In this document: positions 1 to 8,755 of the stretch, piece after piece
Layout: each line of letters begins with the position of its first letter
How positions within the stretch are numbered: the stretch's first letter is position 1
Assembly (NCBI GenBank): GCA_001804805.1
Contig: MHBH01000017.1
Span: 124,001-188,000 of the forward strand
Direction: 5' to 3'
Length of the DNA stretch: 64,000 nt
Origin: Lentisphaerae bacterium GWF2_49_21
Lineage (GTDB): Bacteria; Verrucomicrobiota; Lentisphaeria; Victivallales; GWF2-50-93
Translations under genes and position numbers: made by a program
The notes under the pieces: model-generated
Told to the model about the DNA's origin: nothing
Databases searched by the model: none
The model's input: the letters and a program-made list of their open reading frames with translations, nothing else

Positions 1-399
1 AAGGAAGCAGACTGCGCCACGCGTATGGCCGGGGGTGTGGATTATGCGGAATTCGCAATTTTCAATTTCGGTTGAAGGTTCCGGAAGATTTTTGACCAGG
101 GGAATCCAGGGGAGAAGGCAGTTGTCCGGGCTCTTATATAGAGGAAGGTCATCCTTGTGCAGGTAGAGCTTCGAGACCGGCAGTTTCTTCGTCAGCTCCG
201 GAACAGCGCCGATGTGGTCGACATGTCCATGGGTCAGCAGAATTCTGAAGTCCTTGTGTTTGGAGTTGTCTATTTCCCCGAGGATCTTCTCCGGTTCCGA
301 ACCGGGATCGATGATGTATAGGCAGGAGTCCTTCTCCGAAGGTATCAGGTAGCAGTTGACATCTATGAAGCCTACTTGGACTATCGTGAAATTTTTCAT
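1..399 (-). CDS. MBL-fold metallo-hydrolase (glyoxalase II-like), 3' end cut by window
   Basis: The first 133 residues of a metallo-beta-lactamase-fold hydrolase are present, and the gene runs off the left edge. The zinc-binding signature THGHVDH lies at residues 56-62 and a second metal-ligand motif, HTPGHT, at 121-126. This pattern and spacing fit the glyoxalase II/YcbL-like branch, cytoplasmic thioesterases or hydrolases acting on small substrates; the exact substrate cannot be told. The start is the ATG at 399-397, followed by an N-terminus (MKNFTIVQVGF) typical of the family. No strong Shine-Dalgarno is seen. It is divergent from the GntR gene across about 125 bp. Confidence 0.85.
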   Translation of the reverse strand, partial: MKNFTIVQVGFIDVNCYLIPSEKDSCLYIIDPGSEPEKILGEIDNSKHKDFRILLTHGHVDHIGAVPELTKKLPVSKLYLHKDDLPLYKSPDNCLLPWIPLVKNLPEPSTEIENCEFRIIHTPGHTRGAVCFL

Positions 400-459
400 G
401 GGAGCTGTCAATATAACTATGCGCTTCCAAAAGACAATGCGGAAAAATAATAAAAGTTC

Positions 460-488
460 TTGACTTGGGCGGGAATATGGAATATAAT
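460..488 (+). promoter_or_regulatory. Sigma-70-type promoter of the GntR-family gene
   Basis: TTGACT at 460-465 and TATAAT at 483-488 are separated by exactly 17 bp, a near-consensus housekeeping promoter. The predicted transcription start is near 495, which rules out the TTG at 511 as a comfortable start and supports the ATG at 526. Confidence 0.7.
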
Positions 489-489
489 A

Positions 490-520
490 GGTAACAGCAG
501 GTAACAGTAATTGCAGGTAA
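490..520 (+). promoter_or_regulatory. Direct repeats at transcription start, candidate operator
   Basis: GGTAACAG occurs at 490-497 and again at 500-507, one helical turn apart, and CAGGTAA recurs at 498-504 and 514-520. The array starts just downstream of the -10 box, where a repressor would block transcription. Autoregulation by the GntR protein is an inference. Confidence 0.4.
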
Positions 521-525
521 TTTGC

Positions 526-1560
526 ATGAAGAAGCGGAATAAAATTATGAAGGATTCAAACGTGCCCTTGTACCAGCAGGTGTCGGCGATGCTTGCCCGG
601 GACATCAAATCCGGCAGGTTCAAGCCGGACACTCCTCTGCCATCCATAAACTGCATCGAGGCGGAGCTGGGAGTTGCGCGGAACACAGTTATTCAGGCCA
701 TGCGCCAGCTCGTACAGGACGGTTTTGCCGTGGCGAAACACGGAAAAGGATTCTATGCCGTCGACCAGAAGCAGCAGCCTGTCCTCAACATGGTCCTCCC
801 GTTGCACCACTATTATTATATACAGGTCTATGTCAATCTCATCGCTGGCGCTCAGGAGATGGCTGACCAGAACGGTGAAAGGCTCCAGATATATAATAGT
901 TCGGAGACACATGCCGGTTTTGTATCCGCCCTTCGTGAGATATCCTCCTCCAGACCAGACGCCCGGATAATCGCGGTTCCGCCTTGCAACGGAAACGGCA
1001 TTGTATTGGATAAAAGCTCGAAGGAGCTTGAAAAAATCTCAAAGGGTGGGGCGAAAGTGATCGTTGTGGACAGGAAACTCCGTTCCACTGGTATTCCGCA
1101 GATAACCCAGGACAGGCTTGAAGGCAGGAAGCTGCTTCTCTCAAGGCTCTTCACAAAAGCCTCCAGGAAGGCGGTATTCTTCAATGCTTCGGAACATGCC
1201 CGGGAGCTGAAGAGATTCGCCAATGAGCAGTCCTGGAAGGGGAGTTTGGCTTTCGAAAGTACGTCAGGCCTTTCAGATGATCTCGCACTGCTTAAGGAGA
1301 ACAGGTATGATGCCGTGTTCTGTTCGAATGACCTCCATGCCAGGAGGCTCATCAACGCAGCAGGCGGAAAAGTGGATTTCATGCTTGCAGGCTATGACGG
1401 TACAGTCAACGCGACGTCCGGTTCTCCAAGGATAAGCACGGTCAATTCGAACCTCATGCAGGCAGGAGAGCTCGCATACAGCCTGATGAATCCTGTCAAG
1501 CCGCCCGAATATAGCAGGACTTGTGTCAAGCCGTTTTTTGTCCAGGGAGAGACTTTTTAA
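526..1560 (+). CDS. GntR-family transcriptional regulator with LacI-type sensor domain
   Basis: A 344-residue DNA-binding regulator. The N-terminal winged helix (about residues 7-75, with PLYQQV, LPSINCIEAELGVARNTV and a basic wing) is GntR type. The remainder (about 85-340) resembles the periplasmic-binding-protein fold of LacI repressors, the arrangement of AraR-like sugar regulators. The effector is unknown but a sugar is likely. The ATG at 526 is chosen over TTG 511 and ATG 547 because the promoter puts transcription start near 495 and an AGG lies 8 nt upstream. The pseudopilin begins 18 bp downstream, so the two are probably co-transcribed. Confidence 0.85.
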   Translation: MKKRNKIMKDSNVPLYQQVSAMLARDIKSGRFKPDTPLPSINCIEAELGVARNTVIQAMRQLVQDGFAVAKHGKGFYAVDQKQQPVLNMVLPLHHYYYIQVYVNLIAGAQEMADQNGERLQIYNSSETHAGFVSALREISSSRPDARIIAVPPCNGNGIVLDKSSKELEKISKGGAKVIVVDRKLRSTGIPQITQDRLEGRKLLLSRLFTKASRKAVFFNASEHARELKRFANEQSWKGSLAFESTSGLSDDLALLKENRYDAVFCSNDLHARRLINAAGGKVDFMLAGYDGTVNATSGSPRISTVNSNLMQAGELAYSLMNPVKPPEYSRTCVKPFFVQGETF

Positions 1561-1578
1561 TATCATAGGAAAACAAAT

Positions 1579-2322
1579 ATGGCAAACACCAGGAAATTCA
1601 CTTTGATTGAGCTTCTCGTGGTAATTGCGATCATCGCGATACTTGCGGCAATGCTCCTCCCGGCGCTCCAGCAGGCCAAGGAGACGGCCTTTTCGGCGTT
1701 ATGCAAGAACAATCTGAAACAGCTCGGGCTTTGCTGGCACATGTATACGGAGGACTATGCAGATTGGACGCCGAACGCGGGGTGGGCTGTGAATTCCGCG
1801 GCGGGGGATCCGCCGGCCTGGGCGAACCAGTATGACGACTATCTGTTTCCAGGGAGGGTCATGCCTTCGGACGGGAACAGGATAATAAAGACTGAGCTTT
1901 TCAAGTGTCCGATGCTCATAAAGAAAATACCGGAGACGAGATTCTGGGAAGGTACCAGATACAACGACATTTATGGCAAGGTGCTGAGATACTGCCTTGG
2001 CCAATATGCGACAAGCAGGGTGGAAACAGGTAATCAGGTAAGATGGCTCAAGAAGAACAACGTAAACGGAGTTGCAGGAAACAGGCGTCCGGAGACGATA
2101 TGGCTCCAGTATGAAGGTTCAGGCTTTGCCACGGGTGAGAATGGACACCGTCTGCTTGCGGAACTTCTTCCGATCAATTACGAGGCCCAGCAGATGCTGG
2201 GAGGCTTGTATTATCCGCATATGAAGAAGAATGCGAACGTGCTCTTCTGTGATGCGCATGTTGACACCGGGCAGTACTATCCAAAGAACAATGTTTTCAG
2301 ATCCACTGATCCCTACCCGTGA
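1579..2322 (+). CDS. Type II secretion-type pseudopilin (prepilin N-terminal methylation domain)
   Basis: A 247-residue protein with a short basic leader followed by [20 protein letters not shown], the classic prepilin peptidase site and hydrophobic stalk. The globular domain ends in a degenerate form of the H-X9-DG motif: here the histidine is followed by ten residues and then DAH ([15 protein letters not shown]). Proteins of this class are greatly expanded in Lentisphaerae and Planctomycetes, often beside regulators and sugar hydrolases, and their function is poorly known. AGGA about 10 nt upstream supports the ATG. It sits between the GntR gene and a GH9 glycosidase, with 52 bp before the latter. 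Confidence 0.88.
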   Translation: MANTRKFTLIELLVVIAIIAILAAMLLPALQQAKETAFSALCKNNLKQLGLCWHMYTEDYADWTPNAGWAVNSAAGDPPAWANQYDDYLFPGRVMPSDGNRIIKTELFKCPMLIKKIPETRFWEGTRYNDIYGKVLRYCLGQYATSRVETGNQVRWLKKNNVNGVAGNRRPETIWLQYEGSGFATGENGHRLLAELLPINYEAQQMLGGLYYPHMKKNANVLFCDAHVDTGQYYPKNNVFRSTDPYP

Positions 2323-2374
2323 TCTTTTATTCAGTAATCATGGGAATAATATTAAAATATCTGGAGTGATTAAT

Positions 2375-5300
2375 ATGAGGAAATTATTTGCTGCCTTTTT
2401 CTTCGGTGCGTCCATTTTTCTTTCTCTGGACATTCCTGCAAGTCCGCCTCTTTTTTCGGACAGCGACACGGGCGTGACTTCAAATGAGGCATATGCCGTC
2501 ACTGGCAATGTGCTTGCAGTGAAGCTTACTAACATGGTCCTCAAGAAACCGGAGCAGGATATCACAGCTGCGAACGTGACTGTCGCAAGCAAGGATGATC
2601 CGGAATATTCTGCAGGGCTCAAGCCGGATTATCTCGGATACTGGGTCCGGCCTGTGAGATATTCGATCCGGAAGAATATCAACATCAAGGGGACCTGGAT
2701 CTTCCTTTTCATGGGCAAGTCCCTGAAGCCGGGCAAGGAATATTTCGTAGCTGTCGATGAGAGCGTCAAATTCGAAGTCCTCGATACGGAGACGGGAAAA
2801 AGGGACAAGCTGGGGAATCCAGTTGCTCCAAAACTTTCCTTTGTATGCAGCGGCGACAACGGAAGAAGTTCTGCATTGCACGTCAACCAGGCAGGTTACC
2901 TTCCGGAAACTGCGAAGTTCGCATATCTCACCCAGTACTGCGGATGGAAGAACGCCGAGAAGGACAAGCTGCTGGACATTGATTTCAGTGCATTCAAGGA
3001 GTTCAATATTATAGACGACGCCGACGGCAAACCTGTATATAGCGGAAAGATAGAGATATCCCCGGCCTGCAGGAAAGGCGACGAGATTGTTCCAGACCGT
3101 CTTTCAGAAAGCCGTGTATGGGAGATGAATTTTTCCGATTTCAAGAAGCCGGGCAGATACAGGATAATGGTAAAGGGAGTTGGAGTGTCGTATGCCTTCT
3201 CTCTCGACTCAAAGGCGTACAACCAGGTCTATGGAACCCTTTACAGGGGGATGTACCACCAGCGCTGCGGAACAGCCCTGGCAAGTGAGTTCACTAGATT
3301 CACGCATCCGGCATGCCACCTTGATGACGCCAGGGTTCCCGCAGTGGAGGAATACAAGAACGACGAGGCGGATTTCTATCCCCAGGACACGGGGAAGGTG
3401 CTGAAGTGCCCGCGCGGACATCATGACGCGGGGGACTACGGAAAATATCTTTCGAGCGGTGCGCTGTTCGCATATTTCCTGTTGCAGCCATATGAGGTGT
3501 TTCCCGAACGGCTCCAGTTCGACAATTCTCCCGGGCCTGAAGCCGGAAACGGGATTCCGGATATAATAGAGGAGGCCAAGTGGGAGCTTGACTGGATCTC
3601 CAACATGCAGGACGCTGACGGCCTCTGCTTCACGATCGTCAAACCCGATCCCTTCATGAGCTACGAGGATGCAGTCGCCGGAAAGCCGACCGTGAAGTTC
3701 AACAAGCAGCGGAGCCTCTGGTGGAAGGACATCCAGGTGACGGCGGATTTTGCGGCCATACTTTCGAGGGCTGCGAGGACGCCGGAGTTCGCCAAGGCAT
3801 ATCCGGAGGATGCGAAAGCTTATCTGGAAAAGGCGAAAAAGGCATGGGACGCATGCATGAAGCTCACTGAGAAGGATGGCAGCCCGAAGGATCTGCAGCC
3901 CGGACACCATTACGGACATTTCCTGAAGGCAAAGGACGACTACAACTGGATGGCCGTCGAACTCTGGCTGACCACAGGCGAGCAGAAGTACCATGATTAT
4001 TTCCTGAAACACCACGATCCAAAGGAAGGATGGCAATGGGGGTGGTGGCCGCTCTTCAACCATTGCGGTGCGGCGACGCGCGCCTATGTCTTCGGGAAGC
4101 GCGAGGGGAAGGACCCGGCAAAATTCAAGGCATGCCAGGATGATGTCCTCAATGCGGCGAGGAATGCTGTCAAGTGGCAGAAGAACTGGGCGACCAGATG
4201 CAGCTTTCCGGAAGAACCCTACAAGTATGGACGCTTCGGATGGATATTCCTTTCTGATCTGGCTACATATAACATATTGACCGCGATCAAGCTGGTCGAC
4301 GAAAAGGAGAAGAAGGATTTCCTGGATGCCGCCGTGTTCAACGCCGATCAGGAACTCGGTAACAGCGCAGATGACGTGGTCAGCATAACCGGACTCGGAT
4401 ACAAACGCCCCATCGACCATGTCCACCAGCTCAGCCGTTTTGACGGAATTGTCGAACCGGTCCCCGGGATTCCAATGGGATTCCATCCATGCGGATACAA
4501 CCGCGGGACTTCCGACCGCCAGCTAATGGCTTCATTCACTGCCGGAGGTCTTCCTATTGCGTACAGGTATGTGGACTGCTGGAATGTGGAACAGGAGTTC
4601 ACGGTACCGATTCTTGCGAACACCGCAATCGTTTACGCCTACTTGTCCGACCAGCCAGGACAGAAGAAAGGAAAACCCGCACTGAAAGTTTCCGGGAACG
4701 GAAAGGAGAAGACTGTCACAGGAAGCGCGCCTTTCAAGGTGAAATTAAAGGCCGAGGCCGCGGGTGCCGCCGGAAAGGGCATACGCAGCTACTACTGGGA
4801 CCTCCAGAACGAGGAGATGGCATGCGACCGCGAATTCGAGTATGTGTTCACAGTGCCGGGCCTCTACAATGTGTGCTGCACGGTTACCGACGAGGACGGC
4901 TGGATATCCTATGAATATTTCGAGGTGAAGGTTTCTCAGCCAGCCGCGGAGCTGCCCGGCAGGGGCGAAGCGCTGAAGGCTGACGCCGACACTCTGTACC
5001 TGTGGCATTTCGACAGTGACCTGAACGATGCGGTAGGCAAGATTCCAATCAAGCTCACCGGCAATGCGAAGCAGAGTGACAGGAACCTTATGTGGATGGC
5101 GAAACCTTCGGGAAAGTCGATAGAGATGGAGCAGCCTGAAGACGGACTGCAGATTGAAATCCCGGGGAATCTCATTGCCGACAAGAAATATAAAAGCCTA
5201 CGGCTCGAGTTCCTCGCCAACTACCAGGAGGACCATGCCAGAGGCTCTCCTTCAAGCAAGATAATGTTTTTGGAATGTGCATGGAACTGCGCCATGGGTG

Positions 5301-5611
5301 TGAGCAGGGACATATGGGCGGGAAGGGGATTCTTTGGCGACAAGGATGAGACGGCCAAGAAGAAGATCCTGGATATGGTTTCTCCTCGTCCGGGCTGGCA
5401 TCTGTTGGCGATCGGATATGACAGGTCCGCTGGCAAAGGATATGTAGAACTTGACGGCAAAAAGACAGAATTCGAGCTCCAGCAGGGCGGAAGCGGAGAC
5501 AAGACTGTGGTCAGTGTAGGAGGTTTCAAGGGATTCATTGACGAACTCAGGATCTCTGCTAAATTAGATCTGGCACTGGATTTGAAGCAGCAGAAACCGG
5601 CCGGAAAATGA
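2375..5611 (+). CDS. Secreted glycoside hydrolase family 9 enzyme with PKD and LamG-like domains
   Basis: A 1078-residue exported glycosidase. The signal peptide covers about residues 1-23. An immunoglobulin-like CelD-N domain (about 170-290) follows, then an alpha-barrel GH9 domain with HHDAGDYGKY (Asp351 and Asp354, water-activating aspartates). A C-terminal region WNVEQEF holds Glu741 as the likely general acid. A PKD-like domain (about 795-865) and a concanavalin/LamG-like domain (about 885-1070) complete it. GH9 enzymes cleave beta-1,4-glucans such as cellulose; actual specificity is not readable. The ATG at 2375 is chosen for its GGAG Shine-Dalgarno and signal peptide; the frame stays open 48 codons further upstream inside the pseudopilin gene. 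It contains one exact TGCGAANTTCGCA at 2911. Confidence 0.85.
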   Translation: MRKLFAAFFFGASIFLSLDIPASPPLFSDSDTGVTSNEAYAVTGNVLAVKLTNMVLKKPEQDITAANVTVASKDDPEYSAGLKPDYLGYWVRPVRYSIRKNINIKGTWIFLFMGKSLKPGKEYFVAVDESVKFEVLDTETGKRDKLGNPVAPKLSFVCSGDNGRSSALHVNQAGYLPETAKFAYLTQYCGWKNAEKDKLLDIDFSAFKEFNIIDDADGKPVYSGKIEISPACRKGDEIVPDRLSESRVWEMNFSDFKKPGRYRIMVKGVGVSYAFSLDSKAYNQVYGTLYRGMYHQRCGTALASEFTRFTHPACHLDDARVPAVEEYKNDEADFYPQDTGKVLKCPRGHHDAGDYGKYLSSGALFAYFLLQPYEVFPERLQFDNSPGPEAGNGIPDIIEEAKWELDWISNMQDADGLCFTIVKPDPFMSYEDAVAGKPTVKFNKQRSLWWKDIQVTADFAAILSRAARTPEFAKAYPEDAKAYLEKAKKAWDACMKLTEKDGSPKDLQPGHHYGHFLKAKDDYNWMAVELWLTTGEQKYHDYFLKHHDPKEGWQWGWWPLFNHCGAATRAYVFGKREGKDPAKFKACQDDVLNAARNAVKWQKNWATRCSFPEEPYKYGRFGWIFLSDLATYNILTAIKLVDEKEKKDFLDAAVFNADQELGNSADDVVSITGLGYKRPIDHVHQLSRFDGIVEPVPGIPMGFHPCGYNRGTSDRQLMASFTAGGLPIAYRYVDCWNVEQEFTVPILANTAIVYAYLSDQPGQKKGKPALKVSGNGKEKTVTGSAPFKVKLKAEAAGAAGKGIRSYYWDLQNEEMACDREFEYVFTVPGLYNVCCTVTDEDGWISYEYFEVKVSQPAAELPGRGEALKADADTLYLWHFDSDLNDAVGKIPIKLTGNAKQSDRNLMWMAKPSGKSIEMEQPEDGLQIEIPGNLIADKKYKSLRLEFLANYQEDHARGSPSSKIMFLECAWNCAMGVSRDIWAGRGFFGDKDETAKKKILDMVSPRPGWHLLAIGYDRSAGKGYVELDGKKTEFELQQGGSGDKTVVSVGGFKGFIDELRISAKLDLALDLKQQKPAGK

Positions 5612-6597
5612 CGTTGAACTGGAAAATAATATTTGTTCTTGTGTTTTTCCTTCCGGCTCCTTTCTTCTGCGGCTTTTCTGCAGAAGATAAAAATGACGGG
5701 GAGTATTCCTACATGAAGAAGATAATAAAGACCGACGAGGAATGGAAGCGCCACCTCACGCCTGAACAGTTTGCAATAACAAGGCAGAAGGGGACCGAAG
5801 CGGCTTTCTGCGGCATGATGCACGACAGCAAGAAGCCGGGGATATACTACTGCGTCTGCTGCGCACTTCCGCTTTTTACCTCGAAACAGAAATTCACGTC
5901 TGGAACCGGATGGCCAAGCTTTTTCTCACCTTACAACGAGAAGCACATAAACACCAGGATTGACACGGGGCATGGCATGACGCGCACTGAAGTCCTATGC
6001 GCAAGATGCGATGCACATCTCGGACATGTCTTCTCGGATGGTCCAAAGCCGACCGGATTGAGATACTGCATAAATTCAGACGCCCTCTCGTTCATGCAGG
6101 ATTCATCGCTTGCTGAAAAGGATACCGGAATTAAAAGGGCCACTTTCGGCGCCGGATGCTTCTGGCATGTTGAAGCGGATTTCGCAAAAATCAAAGGAGT
6201 GCTTTCAGTATCTTCGGGATTCATGGGCGGCAAAGTGCAGTTCCCGTCATACGAAGAGGTCTGCACCGGCAAAACAGGTCACGCGGAAGTTGTCCATCTC
6301 GAGTTCGATCCGAAGCAGGTGACATATGAACAGCTTCTAGATGCCTTCTGGAAACTCCATGATCCGACGACCTTGAACAAGCAGGGCGCGGACGTAGGCT
6401 CACAATACCGTTCGGTGATCTTTTTCCATGACAAGGACCAGGAGAAATCCGCGAATGAATCGAAGGAGAAGATGGACAAGTCGGGGACTTTCAAAAGCAA
6501 GATCGTGACGGAAGTCCATTCCGCCACTGAATTCTACCGCGCCGAGGACTACCACCAGCGCTATGCCGAGAAACATCCCGGCGTCTGCGGATTATAA
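5608..6597 (+). CDS. msrBA: Exported bifunctional peptide-methionine sulfoxide reductase MsrB-MsrA
   Basis: A 329-residue fusion that repairs both epimers of methionine sulfoxide in proteins. A signal peptide (about 1-26) suggests action outside the cytoplasm. The MsrB half comes first, with zinc ligands in CVCC and CARC and catalytic Cys154 in RYCINS. The MsrA half begins near residue 175 with Cys184 in GCFW. The B-A order is the reverse of the common A-B fusion. The ATG overlaps the GH9 stop by 4 nt (ATGA), so the two are translationally coupled. An internal ATG at 5713 would give a cytoplasmic form but lacks support. Confidence 0.92.
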   Translation: MTLNWKIIFVLVFFLPAPFFCGFSAEDKNDGEYSYMKKIIKTDEEWKRHLTPEQFAITRQKGTEAAFCGMMHDSKKPGIYYCVCCALPLFTSKQKFTSGTGWPSFFSPYNEKHINTRIDTGHGMTRTEVLCARCDAHLGHVFSDGPKPTGLRYCINSDALSFMQDSSLAEKDTGIKRATFGAGCFWHVEADFAKIKGVLSVSSGFMGGKVQFPSYEEVCTGKTGHAEVVHLEFDPKQVTYEQLLDAFWKLHDPTTLNKQGADVGSQYRSVIFFHDKDQEKSANESKEKMDKSGTFKSKIVTEVHSATEFYRAEDYHQRYAEKHPGVCGL

Positions 6598-6617
6598 ATT
6601 TCCGGACGGAAATTTAT
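6594..6617. terminator. Bidirectional hairpin spanning two convergent stop codons
   Basis: ATAAATTTCCG at 6594-6604 pairs perfectly with CGGAAATTTAT at 6607-6617. The TAA of msrBA (6595-6597) and the first base of the opposing permease stop lie within the stem. There is no separate U-tract beyond the AT base of the stem. Confidence 0.6.
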
Positions 6618-7918
6618 TACTCCAGCCTCACCCTCGGATCGGCCCAGGCATAGGCGATGTCGGTAAGGAGATTGACTACTACGAAGATGAATGATGTCAC
6701 GATGACAAGGGCCTTGATCATCTGGAGGTCCGAGTTCATAAGGGCGTTTATTCCGGCGTAGCCGAGTCCGGGAATTCCGAAGAAGCTTTCAAGGAGCAGG
6801 CTTCCGGTGAAAAGGAATGGAAGCAGCGTCGTAGCCCTTGTGATGATCGGGATCATGGCGTTGCCGAGGAGATGCTTGCAGTATATGGAGAAAGGCGTGC
6901 AGCCTTTTGCCATGGCCGTCCTCAGGTATTCCTTGTTCAGTTCGTTGACAAAGACAGTCCTGTAGAACCTGACACCGCCGCCGAGCCCGCTGAAGATCCC
7001 GATGAGTACAGGAAGCGCGAGATATTTCGCCGAACCCCATCCCCATACCGGAAACCAGTTGAAATAATATCCGAGATACCACTGTCCGAAAATTATGAAG
7101 ACAAGATAGCTGATGCTCATTCCCGCCACGGAAAGTATCACGATGGTCCTGTCAATCCAGGTACCCCTGAACGCCGTCGAAACAAGGGCCAATGCTATCC
7201 CCAGGACAAGTTCGCCGAAGAAAATCGGGAGCATGAGGAACAATGACGGCCACATTCCGCGCCAGAGGATATGCCGGATGTCTTCCTTGGTCTGGAGAGT
7301 CTTCCCGAAATTCAGGAAGCTGACATATGGGAAGCCGGATGTGAATGTCAAGATCTCCTTGAACGATGCAAGAAACTGGCTGTCCCATGAGGGTTTATGT
7401 TCGCGGTAGAATTCCACGGATTTCAGCTCAAGAGTCTTATCAGATGACAAGTTAAGCAGCTCATTGGGATCCTTTAGCTCTAAGAATTTATTTTTCCAGG
7501 TGCTGGAAGAAAATTCATTTCCTTCAAGCTTGAACGAGCCGCGGAATGCGACATTCGCAGAAATCCTTGTCTCCTTGAGTTCGAAGTTCCTTGTGAATGA
7601 TATTCCCCCGCAAGTTATCTTGAGACATTTGCCGGCATATTCAGTAGTTCCCGTGATCTTTACTCCCGAATAATCCTTCTTCTCGTTGAATTTGACGGAG
7701 CGGTAGATTTCGGTCTTGCGCCAGCTGCCCCAGAAGAGCGGTTTGTCCGATGACAGGTCCTTCCTGAGCTGTTCGACTTCCATCGGGGAGGGGTTCTTGC
7801 CGAGGAGTATCTCCGCGGGATCGCCTGCGGCGAACCGGAACAGGATGAACGTCAGGAGCATCACCCCCAGTATCACAAGAATTGAATATGCGCTTCTTCT
7901 TAAAATGTAACTCAGCAT
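6617..7918 (-). CDS. OppB/DppB-type ABC transporter permease with enlarged periplasmic loop
   Basis: A 433-residue inner-membrane permease of the peptide/nickel class. The N-terminus (SYILRRSAYSILVILGVML) is the typical first helix. The C-terminal half carries five more helices and the EAA-like loop YLRTAMAKGCTPFSIYCKHLLGNAM. Between helix 1 and helix 2 lies a loop of about 190 residues, roughly 100 longer than in classical OppB, rich in charged beta-like sequence. No OppC, ATPase or binding protein is adjacent, so it is either an orphan or the end of a dispersed system; a repeat-rich gap lies upstream. It holds a one-mismatch copy of the TGCGAANTTCGCA motif at 7547. Confidence 0.82.
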   Translation of the reverse strand: MLSYILRRSAYSILVILGVMLLTFILFRFAAGDPAEILLGKNPSPMEVEQLRKDLSSDKPLFWGSWRKTEIYRSVKFNEKKDYSGVKITGTTEYAGKCLKITCGGISFTRNFELKETRISANVAFRGSFKLEGNEFSSSTWKNKFLELKDPNELLNLSSDKTLELKSVEFYREHKPSWDSQFLASFKEILTFTSGFPYVSFLNFGKTLQTKEDIRHILWRGMWPSLFLMLPIFFGELVLGIALALVSTAFRGTWIDRTIVILSVAGMSISYLVFIIFGQWYLGYYFNWFPVWGWGSAKYLALPVLIGIFSGLGGGVRFYRTVFVNELNKEYLRTAMAKGCTPFSIYCKHLLGNAMIPIITRATTLLPFLFTGSLLLESFFGIPGLGYAGINALMNSDLQMIKALVIVTSFIFVVVNLLTDIAYAWADPRVRLE

Positions 7919-8080
7919 TGGAAATCCCAGGATTTAATACGGACACCATAAAGAACTTTTCATGATAATATATCATTGCTTTGGGTGATTACATGAGGCG
8001 TAATGCAAATCCGGGAAGACCAGGAAACAGGCGAGACGTTTACCCGCCTGCGGAGCCTGTCGGACTTAAGGTTTTCATAA

Positions 8081-8158
8081 TTGTTTGTAGTCAAGCCATT
8101 ATTGGCTGTGGTTTTAAAACAGTAGAAGAACACGCAAGAATGCGTTAACTACGAACAA
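8081..8158. repeat. REPIN: two GTAG-foot hairpins in inverted orientation
   Basis: TTGTTTGTAGT at the left and ACTACGAACAA at the right are near-inverted copies. Inside, the left hairpin is AGCCA/TGGCT. The right hairpin, read on the minus strand, is ACGCA-TTCT-TGCGT followed by GTTCTT. Confidence 0.65.
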
Positions 8159-8186
8159 TAATACTGCCTGTCACGCTCATTTCTAT

Positions 8187-8280
8187 GTCCGACAGACTGC
8201 TGCGACGGCGCCAGAGGCGACCAGGGACTGTGCTACATTTCCTTGTTGCCCCGAGCGCTCTGGCCTTGGGGCGCTCCATT
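8187..8280 (+). repeat. Copy 1 of a direct repeat (partner at 8602-8680)
   Basis: Shares GTCCGACAG, CGGCGCCAGAGGCGACCA, CTGTGCTACATT and TTGTTGCC, in the same order, with 8602-8680. Both copies end in a GC-rich hairpin before GCGCTCCA. Confidence 0.7.
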
Positions 8281-8353
8281 TGGGAAATGAAGAACGCGCA
8301 ATAAACTGTGCTGTCGGATTTGGAAATGAGTTTAAATGAGGGCGTTTTCGCTT

Positions 8354-8379
8354 GTAGTAGCGCATGTTTGCGCGTTCTT
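8354..8379 (+). repeat. GTAG-foot REP, near-identical to the copy at 26298-26323
   Basis: GTAGTAGCGCATG followed by TTTGCGCGTTCTT forms a GCGCA/TGCGC hairpin. The minus strand of 26298-26323 differs at one of 26 bases. Confidence 0.75.
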
Positions 8380-8421
8380 CAGTCTTTTAAGTTTCCGTTA
8401 AGAACGCTCGAACACGAGCTA

Positions 8422-8454
8422 TCCGCCTTCGCCAAGATGTTACGGCGAGACAAG
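8422..8454 (+). repeat. Dispersed TCCGCC/GGCGGA hairpin, copy a
   Basis: TCCGCCTTCGCCAAGATGTT followed by ACGGCGAGACAAGC. Related copies are at 19322-19349 and 50837-50864 (minus) and 60482-60509 (plus). In this copy the closing arm is imperfect. Confidence 0.6.
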
Positions 8455-8477
8455 CTCCTTTGAAAGTTGCCTCTGAA

Positions 8478-8530
8478 GTAGGTCGGGCTTTCAAGCCCGA
8501 CAAGATGGCGGCCAAGAATGACCGCCCTAC
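8478..8530. repeat. REPIN bounded by GTAG and CTAC
   Basis: GTAG at 8478-8481 is followed by a perfect GTCGGGCTT/AAGCCCGAC hairpin. The right half is a GGCGG/CCGCC hairpin closed by CTAC at 8527-8530. Confidence 0.65.
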
Positions 8531-8601
8531 TTAACCGGTAAAAGTTTTTTATTGATAAAACTACAGCCACCGCAGTAGGCCGCTACGAACAAATAACCTA
8601 A

Positions 8602-8680
8602 GTCCGACAGGCTCCTGCGGCGGCGCCAGAGGCGACCATGGCCTGTGCTACATTGTTGCCGGCAAGATGCCGGCGCTCCA
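8602..8680 (+). repeat. Copy 2 of a direct repeat (partner at 8187-8280)
   Basis: Same ordered blocks as the first copy. Its terminal hairpin is GCCGGCA/TGCCGGC with a GGAGCG foot on the minus strand (8656-8679). Confidence 0.7.
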
Positions 8681-8722
8681 AAGATTTCAGGTCTATACTG
8701 GATGTTCAGGCTCAGGCGAGTA

Positions 8723-8755
8723 TCCACTGACGTCCGACGACTGTCCACTGACGAC
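8723..8755 (+). repeat. Degenerate short tandem repeat beside the moxR stop codon
   Basis: Units TCCACTGACG, TCCGACGACTG and TCCACTGACGAC follow each other and end 4 nt from the MoxR stop at 8760. Confidence 0.55.

Noticed and set aside
2231-2374. 48-codon N-terminal extension of the GH9 protein
   Set aside because: It overlaps the pseudopilin gene and would bury the signal peptide; the ATG at 2375 has a good Shine-Dalgarno.
3209-4486. 425-codon minus-strand frame
   Set aside because: Antisense to the well-supported GH9 gene; no recognisable protein features.
8187-8680. Insertion sequence remnant
   Set aside because: Direct repeats are present but no transposase fragment or terminal inverted repeats were recognised.
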